Shown piece after piece: positions 60,228 to 64,000 of a stretch of 64,000 nt of DNA. How positions within the stretch are numbered: position 1 is the stretch's first letter; each line of letters starts with the position of its first letter. The notes below the pieces were generated by a model, which worked only from the letters and a program-made list of their open reading frames with translations, searched no databases and was not told the DNA's origin. Source of the stretch: Desulfurivibrio alkaliphilus AHT 2 (GTDB lineage Bacteria; Desulfobacterota; Desulfobulbia; Desulfobulbales; Desulfurivibrionaceae); the NCBI RefSeq assembly GCF_000092205.1, contig NC_014216.1, positions 744,001 to 808,000 of the forward strand, in the 5' to 3' direction. The position numbers were made by a program, and so were the translations under genes.

Positions 60228-60926
60228 TCACTGTTGCTTTTCCACCGGTACTGCCTGTTGCAGGGCCTGGCGGGCCAGCCGGGTGACGTAGATGGTGACG
60301 GTCAGGGTGGCCAGCAGCCCCAGACCTTGGAAGGCCAGCTCCCAGGTTCCGGCGGAAGGAGTTTCTTCCAGTGCCGCCCGGGCCACGTTGCCGGCCAGTG
60401 AGCCGGCGTAAACATAAAGGAGGGTGCCGGGCATCATGCCGATCCATGAGGCCAGCACGTAATGGGGAAAGGGGATGCGGGTCAGGCCGTAGGCGTAGTT
60501 GATCAGGTTGAAGGGGAAAACGGGGCTCAGCCTGGTAAGAAAAACGATCTTCCAGCCCTTTTGGGCCACGGCGGCATCGATTGCGGCAAATTTGCTATTA
60601 CCCGCCACTTTGCGCTCAACGGCCTCCCGGGCCAGAAATCGCCCCAGCAGGAAGGCCAGGGCGGCGCCCACGGTGCTGCCCAAAGATACCGCCACAAAAC
60701 CGCCGGCCAGCCCGAAGATGGCCCCGGCCCCGACGGTAAGAATAAACCCCGGCAGAAACAGCAAGGTAAAAAAAGCGTACAACAGAAAAAACACCACGTA
60801 ACCGGTAAAACCCAGGCCCTCCACCCACTGCATAACCTCCACGGCCAACTCCCGGGCGGGCAGCAGGTACAACCCCATTGCGACAATCATTGCCAGCAGG
60901 CCGGCAACCAGCAGACGAATTTTCAT
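60228..60926 (-). CDS. TVP38/TMEM64 (DedA-like) family membrane protein
   Basis: 232 residues with about five membrane segments. The family core is seen as FLPGFILTVGAGAIFGLAGG (re-entrant loop), GSTVGAALAFLLGRFLARE and LTRLSPVFPFNLINYAYGLTRI. Such proteins have been linked to lipid scrambling or small-ion transport, but the role of bacterial TVP38 members next to MerA-like flavoproteins is unknown. ATG behind GGAGGGAGAAG. Co-transcribed with the downstream oxidoreductase gene. The gap 60927-61117 separates it from a divergent cytochrome gene and holds no clear promoter beyond a weak TTGCAC-N17-GAGAAT on the plus strand. Confidence 0.88.
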   Translation of the reverse strand: MKIRLLVAGLLAMIVAMGLYLLPARELAVEVMQWVEGLGFTGYVVFFLLYAFFTLLFLPGFILTVGAGAIFGLAGGFVAVSLGSTVGAALAFLLGRFLAREAVERKVAGNSKFAAIDAAVAQKGWKIVFLTRLSPVFPFNLINYAYGLTRIPFPHYVLASWIGMMPGTLLYVYAGSLAGNVARAALEETPSAGTWELAFQGLGLLATLTVTIYVTRLARQALQQAVPVEKQQ

Positions 60927-61117
60927 GCCGCTTCTCCCTCCGGTTCGGGGGCGATGTTTTGCCGGTCGGCGTACTCCCGTCAGCCCCAGCAGCCCCGACA
61001 GTTACCTAGCGTAGCATTATTTTACTTGCACAGCCAGTGCTGTATGTGGAGAATGAAATAAGCGTTCCAACATGATTACTCTGTTTTGAGGAAACCAACG
61101 CAAAAGGAGGTGGCAGC

Positions 61118-61651
61118 ATGAACGGTAAAGGAAAAAAGTTGGTTTTAACGGCGGCACTGATGATGGGGCTGGCAGTGCCGGCGACCCTGATGGGGCAAAC
61201 GGCGGCCGAGGAACGGGGCCAGGCTTTGTTTAATGATCCTAAGGCCTTTGGCGGTCAGGTGTCCTGCAACTCCTGCCATCCCGGGGGGCAGGGGCTGGAG
61301 CGATCCGGGACCAAAACCAGATTCAGGATCATGGGTGAGCGACAAAACAGTTTGGCCGAGGCGATTAACTTCTGCATCATCAACGCCAACAAAGGTGAGG
61401 CCATCGCCGAAGACTCTCGGGAGATGCAGGATATGATCGCCTATATCAAGTCCCTGGCCGCGCCGGCGCCGGCTTACGGCCCGCCCCCGCCCGTCCCCGG
61501 CCCGGGTTACGGGGTACCGCCCAGGCCCAGGGCACCGGGTTATGATATGCCACCGGCTCCTCCGGGGCCCGGTTATGGAGTGCCGCCCAGGCCCAGGACG
61601 CCGGGTTATGATATGCCACCACCCCCCCCGGGACCGGGTTACGGCCGTTAA
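61118..61651 (+). CDS. Exported monohaem c-type cytochrome with Pro/Gly/Tyr repeat tail
   Basis: 177 residues, ATG behind AAAGGAGGTGG. A signal peptide (about 1-29) precedes a small cytochrome domain with CNSCH (haem site, about residues 51-55), TRFRIMGERQNSLAEAINFCI and an ending DMIAYIKSLA typical of class I cytochromes. From residue 113 the chain becomes Pro/Gly/Tyr rich and contains two 22-residue repeats (128-149, 150-171) and a third partial one. Such a tail is extended and may anchor the protein to cell wall or other cytochromes. The flank 61652-61798 shows no gene and no clear terminator. Confidence 0.85.
   Translation: MNGKGKKLVLTAALMMGLAVPATLMGQTAAEERGQALFNDPKAFGGQVSCNSCHPGGQGLERSGTKTRFRIMGERQNSLAEAINFCIINANKGEAIAEDSREMQDMIAYIKSLAAPAPAYGPPPPVPGPGYGVPPRPRAPGYDMPPAPPGPGYGVPPRPRTPGYDMPPPPPGPGYGR
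61499..61630 (+). repeat. Two tandem 66-bp coding repeats in the cytochrome tail
   Basis: Unit 61499-61564 is repeated at 61565-61630, each encoding GPGYGVPPRPR-x-PGYDMPP-x-PP; a partial third unit ends at the stop. The in-frame unit length allows copy-number change without frameshift. Confidence 0.85.
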
Positions 61652-61798
61652 AGCATCAAGCAACAGGTGGTAACTTATCACTATAAGGCCAAAGTTTTAT
61701 TTATGGCTCGGTGCATACTGAATTGCCAAAATCTATTTGACCGGGCCTTAGCTATTGCTTAAGTTGCGCCGCTGAACTGCAAAACAAGAGGCGCAACC

Positions 61799-64000
61799 AT
61801 GCTTGACGAGTGGCGACGGCTGACCTGCGACAGCCGGGCGATTTATGTAAATTCTGAAAAACCAGACTGGGTGGTGGTCAACAACCGGGCCGATGGGCTG
61901 TTGCAGGCTCTGCAGGCCGGCGGCTCCTCCGGCTCCCTGGCTGAGGCGCTTTGTGCCGCCGGCCGGGAGGGCGGGCTGGACCAACAGGAGTTGGCCACCA
62001 ACCTGGTGACGGCCGGGCGCCTGCTGGCCCGACTGGGCGAGCAGGTCCCGCCCTACCCGGGCCGGGGCGAGTTGTTGCGGGAGGGTGAAAATCCCGCCCT
62101 TAAAGAGTGCTGGTTTCACCTTACCAACAACTGCAATCTTGCCTGCCGTCACTGTCTTTTTGCCTCCCGCCCCGGCCTGGCGGCCGAGAGTCTGCCCGCC
62201 GAGTTGCTGCGCCGGGGTCTGGCCGAGGCCCGGGAGATGGGCTGCCGGCTGTTCTATTTCACCGGTGGCGAACCTTTTACCTACCCCGATTTTACCGCCA
62301 TCCTGACTGGGCTGCTGGCCGATCCCGACCACCATGCCGTGGTGCTGACCAACGGCCTGCTGCTGGTCAACCACCTGGCCGAATTGCAAAAGTTGCCCCC
62401 CGGCCGGCTGCACCTGCAGCTCAGCCTTGACGGTCTGGCCGAGCAGCATGATCAGCTTCGGGGGCGGGGCAGTTTCACCGGCCTGGTGGAAGCCCTGCAA
62501 CTGCTGCGTCGCCACGGCCTGGCGGCCACCCTGGCGGTGGCGGTAAACCGGATCAACGTCGAACAACTGCCGGCCATGGTGGATTTTGCCGCCGAGCAGG
62601 GGGTGGGTAATCTGCATCTGATCTGGCATTTTGTCCGCGGCATTGGGAGCCGGGAGCAGTTTGTCGCGCCGGCCGAAATCCTGCCCCGGCTGCTGGCCGC
62701 CCAGGAGCGGGCGGAAGAGCGCGGGGTGCTGATCGACAACGTGGAAACCCTGCGCGGCCAGGTTTTTTCCTCGCCGGGCACCCGTTATGATTTGGCCAAC
62801 ACCGCCTGGGAGTCGCTGACCGTCGGCCCCGACGGCCATGTTTATCCCTCGCCGGCCCTGATGGGCGTCAAGGAGCTGGACTGCGGCCCCCTCAGCGACG
62901 GCCTGGCCCGGATCTGGCAACAAAGCCCGGTGCTGCGGCAGATTCGCGCTACCTCTCTGCAAGACAGCGAGGCCTACCGGCAAAACCCGCTTAAATTGCT
63001 GATCGGCGGCGGCGATCTGGACCACAGTTATCTGGCCGGCGGTGCACCGGTCGGCCATGATCCTTACCTGGAACTATACAACGGCCTGGCCCTGTGGCTG
63101 ATCGCCCGCCAGGCCGACAGTTATCCCGTACCGTCACCGGCGGTCGCCCGGGAGCCGGCGGTGCTGCTGGCCATGGGTGAGGTAAGGCATGACTGTCCAG
63201 ACGGCGGAGCGGCGGTCAGCTTCACCCATTGCAACTGCGTGATCTCCCTGGCCGACGAGCAGGGGCGGGGGCATGGGCCGGTGCGGGAATTTTACGCCGC
63301 CGCCGCCCGCAGCGCTCAAGATGACATCGTTAACCCCCTGGCTCCGGAACAGGGTCTGGCCACCTACATCCCCGAGGAGTCCCGCCGGAAATCGTACGGT
63401 TGCGGCAGCCCGGTCCATGATGCCGCCCCGCAACCCGGCCAGGTGCTGGTTGACCTGGGCAGCGGCAGCGGCGTGGAGTGTTTTATTGCCGCCCGGGCGG
63501 TTGGCCCGTCTGGGCGGGTGTTCGGCATTGATATGACCGATGAGATGCTGGCCCTGGCGGAAAAGTCCAAGGCGACGGTGGTGCGGGAGTTGGGGGTTGA
63601 TAATGTGGCTTTCAAGAAGGGACTGCTGGAGGCCATTCCCCTGCCCGATGACTGTGCCGACCTGGTGATTTCCAACTGTGTGATCAACCTCAGCCCGGAC
63701 AAACGCCGGGTCTTTCACGAGATTTGGCGGATTCTCAAGCCCGGCGGCCGGTTGGTGGTTTCCGACATCGTCACCGATGAGCCGGTGCCGGTGGCGATAA
63801 AAAACAACACCAGGTTCAGGGGCGAATGCCTGGGAGGAGCCATGCACCAGGAAGAGCTGCTGGCCATGTTGCATAGCTGCGGTTTTGCCGGCAGCCGCCT
63901 GCTCAAGCGCTTCCCCTACCGCCAGGAGGGCGACACCCGTTTTTATTCCCTGACCTTTGCGGCCGACAAACCAGTGGCGCCACAAAACCTGGAGGTCATC
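61799..64000 (+). CDS. PqqD-like / radical SAM / ArsM-like methyltransferase fusion (partial, 3' end outside window)
   Basis: The frame is open from ATG 61799 (AGAGG upstream) to the window edge, 734 codons. Residues 10-80 look PqqD-like (SRAIYVNSEKPDWVVVNNRADGLL), the fold that recognises peptide substrates. The radical SAM core follows with CNLACRHC (Cys112, Cys116, Cys119) and FYFTGGEPFTYPDF. The region after it has VGPDGHVYPSPAL, where related SPASM proteins have a cysteine. A methyltransferase domain begins near 520: YGCGSPV, VLVDLGSGSGVECFIAAR, GRVFGIDMTDEMLALA, and VISNCVINLSPDKRRVFHEIWR, closely resembling arsenite methyltransferase ArsM. Substrate is unknown; peptide, lipid or metalloid products are all possible. 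Confidence 0.85.
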   Translation, partial: MLDEWRRLTCDSRAIYVNSEKPDWVVVNNRADGLLQALQAGGSSGSLAEALCAAGREGGLDQQELATNLVTAGRLLARLGEQVPPYPGRGELLREGENPALKECWFHLTNNCNLACRHCLFASRPGLAAESLPAELLRRGLAEAREMGCRLFYFTGGEPFTYPDFTAILTGLLADPDHHAVVLTNGLLLVNHLAELQKLPPGRLHLQLSLDGLAEQHDQLRGRGSFTGLVEALQLLRRHGLAATLAVAVNRINVEQLPAMVDFAAEQGVGNLHLIWHFVRGIGSREQFVAPAEILPRLLAAQERAEERGVLIDNVETLRGQVFSSPGTRYDLANTAWESLTVGPDGHVYPSPALMGVKELDCGPLSDGLARIWQQSPVLRQIRATSLQDSEAYRQNPLKLLIGGGDLDHSYLAGGAPVGHDPYLELYNGLALWLIARQADSYPVPSPAVAREPAVLLAMGEVRHDCPDGGAAVSFTHCNCVISLADEQGRGHGPVREFYAAAARSAQDDIVNPLAPEQGLATYIPEESRRKSYGCGSPVHDAAPQPGQVLVDLGSGSGVECFIAARAVGPSGRVFGIDMTDEMLALAEKSKATVVRELGVDNVAFKKGLLEAIPLPDDCADLVISNCVINLSPDKRRVFHEIWRILKPGGRLVVSDIVTDEPVPVAIKNNTRFRGECLGGAMHQEELLAMLHSCGFAGSRLLKRFPYRQEGDTRFYSLTFAADKPVAPQNLEVI

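Noticed and set aside
61499-61646. Tandem repeats considered as a CRISPR array
   Set aside because: Repeats are adjacent, in frame and coding, without spacers. No CRISPR or cas gene was seen anywhere in the window.
61748-63058. 436-codon minus-strand frame opposite the radical SAM gene
   Set aside because: The plus-strand frame has the CxxxCxxC motif and methyltransferase signatures; the minus frame has none.
1-64000. tRNA, rRNA and phage attachment sites
   Set aside because: No tRNA TPsiC-type arm with matching stems, no rRNA sequence and no integrase gene was noticed on either strand; short RNA genes could still be missed by eye.

Overview
The window is about 60% GC, densely packed and bacterial. 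It is dominated by signal transduction: sensor histidine kinases, response regulators, four chemoreceptors and two chemotaxis-type operons. Fused SecDF, periplasmic c-type haem sensor domains, a Tat-exported [NiFe] hydrogenase, sigma-54 control and a Cys-rich tail motif common in delta-proteobacterial regulators together point to the Desulfobacterota, perhaps near Desulfurivibrio or the Desulfobulbales. That placement is inference from gene content; there is no rRNA or tRNA here to settle it.

Layout. 1-4.8 kb (minus strand): tatC (partial), purQ, a YkgJ-type Fe-S protein and secDF. 5.2-10 kb (plus): a large hybrid kinase and a diguanylate cyclase. 10.1-16 kb: housekeeping genes rsfS, gpmI, thrC, a purine nucleoside phosphorylase and an MTA/SAH deaminase, with a 107-bp palindromic repeat between thrC and the phosphorylase. 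16-20.5 kb: a haem-binding kinase, a LytS-type kinase and an NtrC-type sigma-54 activator. 20.5-29 kb: a sigma-54 promoter with upstream palindromes precedes an operon holding a hybrid kinase with a solute-binding sensor, a PAS/Cys-tail membrane protein, an HD-GYP regulator broken by an IS256-family element, and a second haem-binding hybrid kinase. 29-29.7 kb: a decayed solute-binding/PAS gene. 29.8-31 kb: a second sigma-54 promoter and a REC-kinase.

31.1-50.6 kb (plus) is a complete chemotaxis cluster: CheW, four chemoreceptors sharing a nearly identical signalling module and C-terminal tail, a REC / solute-binding-like / CheW triple fusion, CheR, CheB, CheA with two Hpt domains and an MshEN-like insert, a frameshifted Hpt, CheY-like proteins, CheD, an HDOD protein and a CheX-like phosphatase. 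A second palindromic repeat copy lies inside it.

50.6-56.4 kb (minus) is the most unusual locus. It is one tightly overlapping operon: [NiFe] hydrogenase large subunit without the usual C-terminal extension, Tat-signal small subunit, membrane kinase with two periplasmic haem c sites and CheA-like Hpt and ATPase modules, CheX phosphatase and CheY. It reads as a candidate hydrogen or redox sensor feeding a chemotaxis-like phosphorelay. 56.5-64 kb: a Cache/PAS kinase, a mercuric-reductase-like flavoprotein with a TVP38/DedA membrane protein, a monohaem cytochrome with a Pro/Gly/Tyr repeat tail, and a truncated-by-window PqqD-like / radical SAM / ArsM-like methyltransferase fusion.
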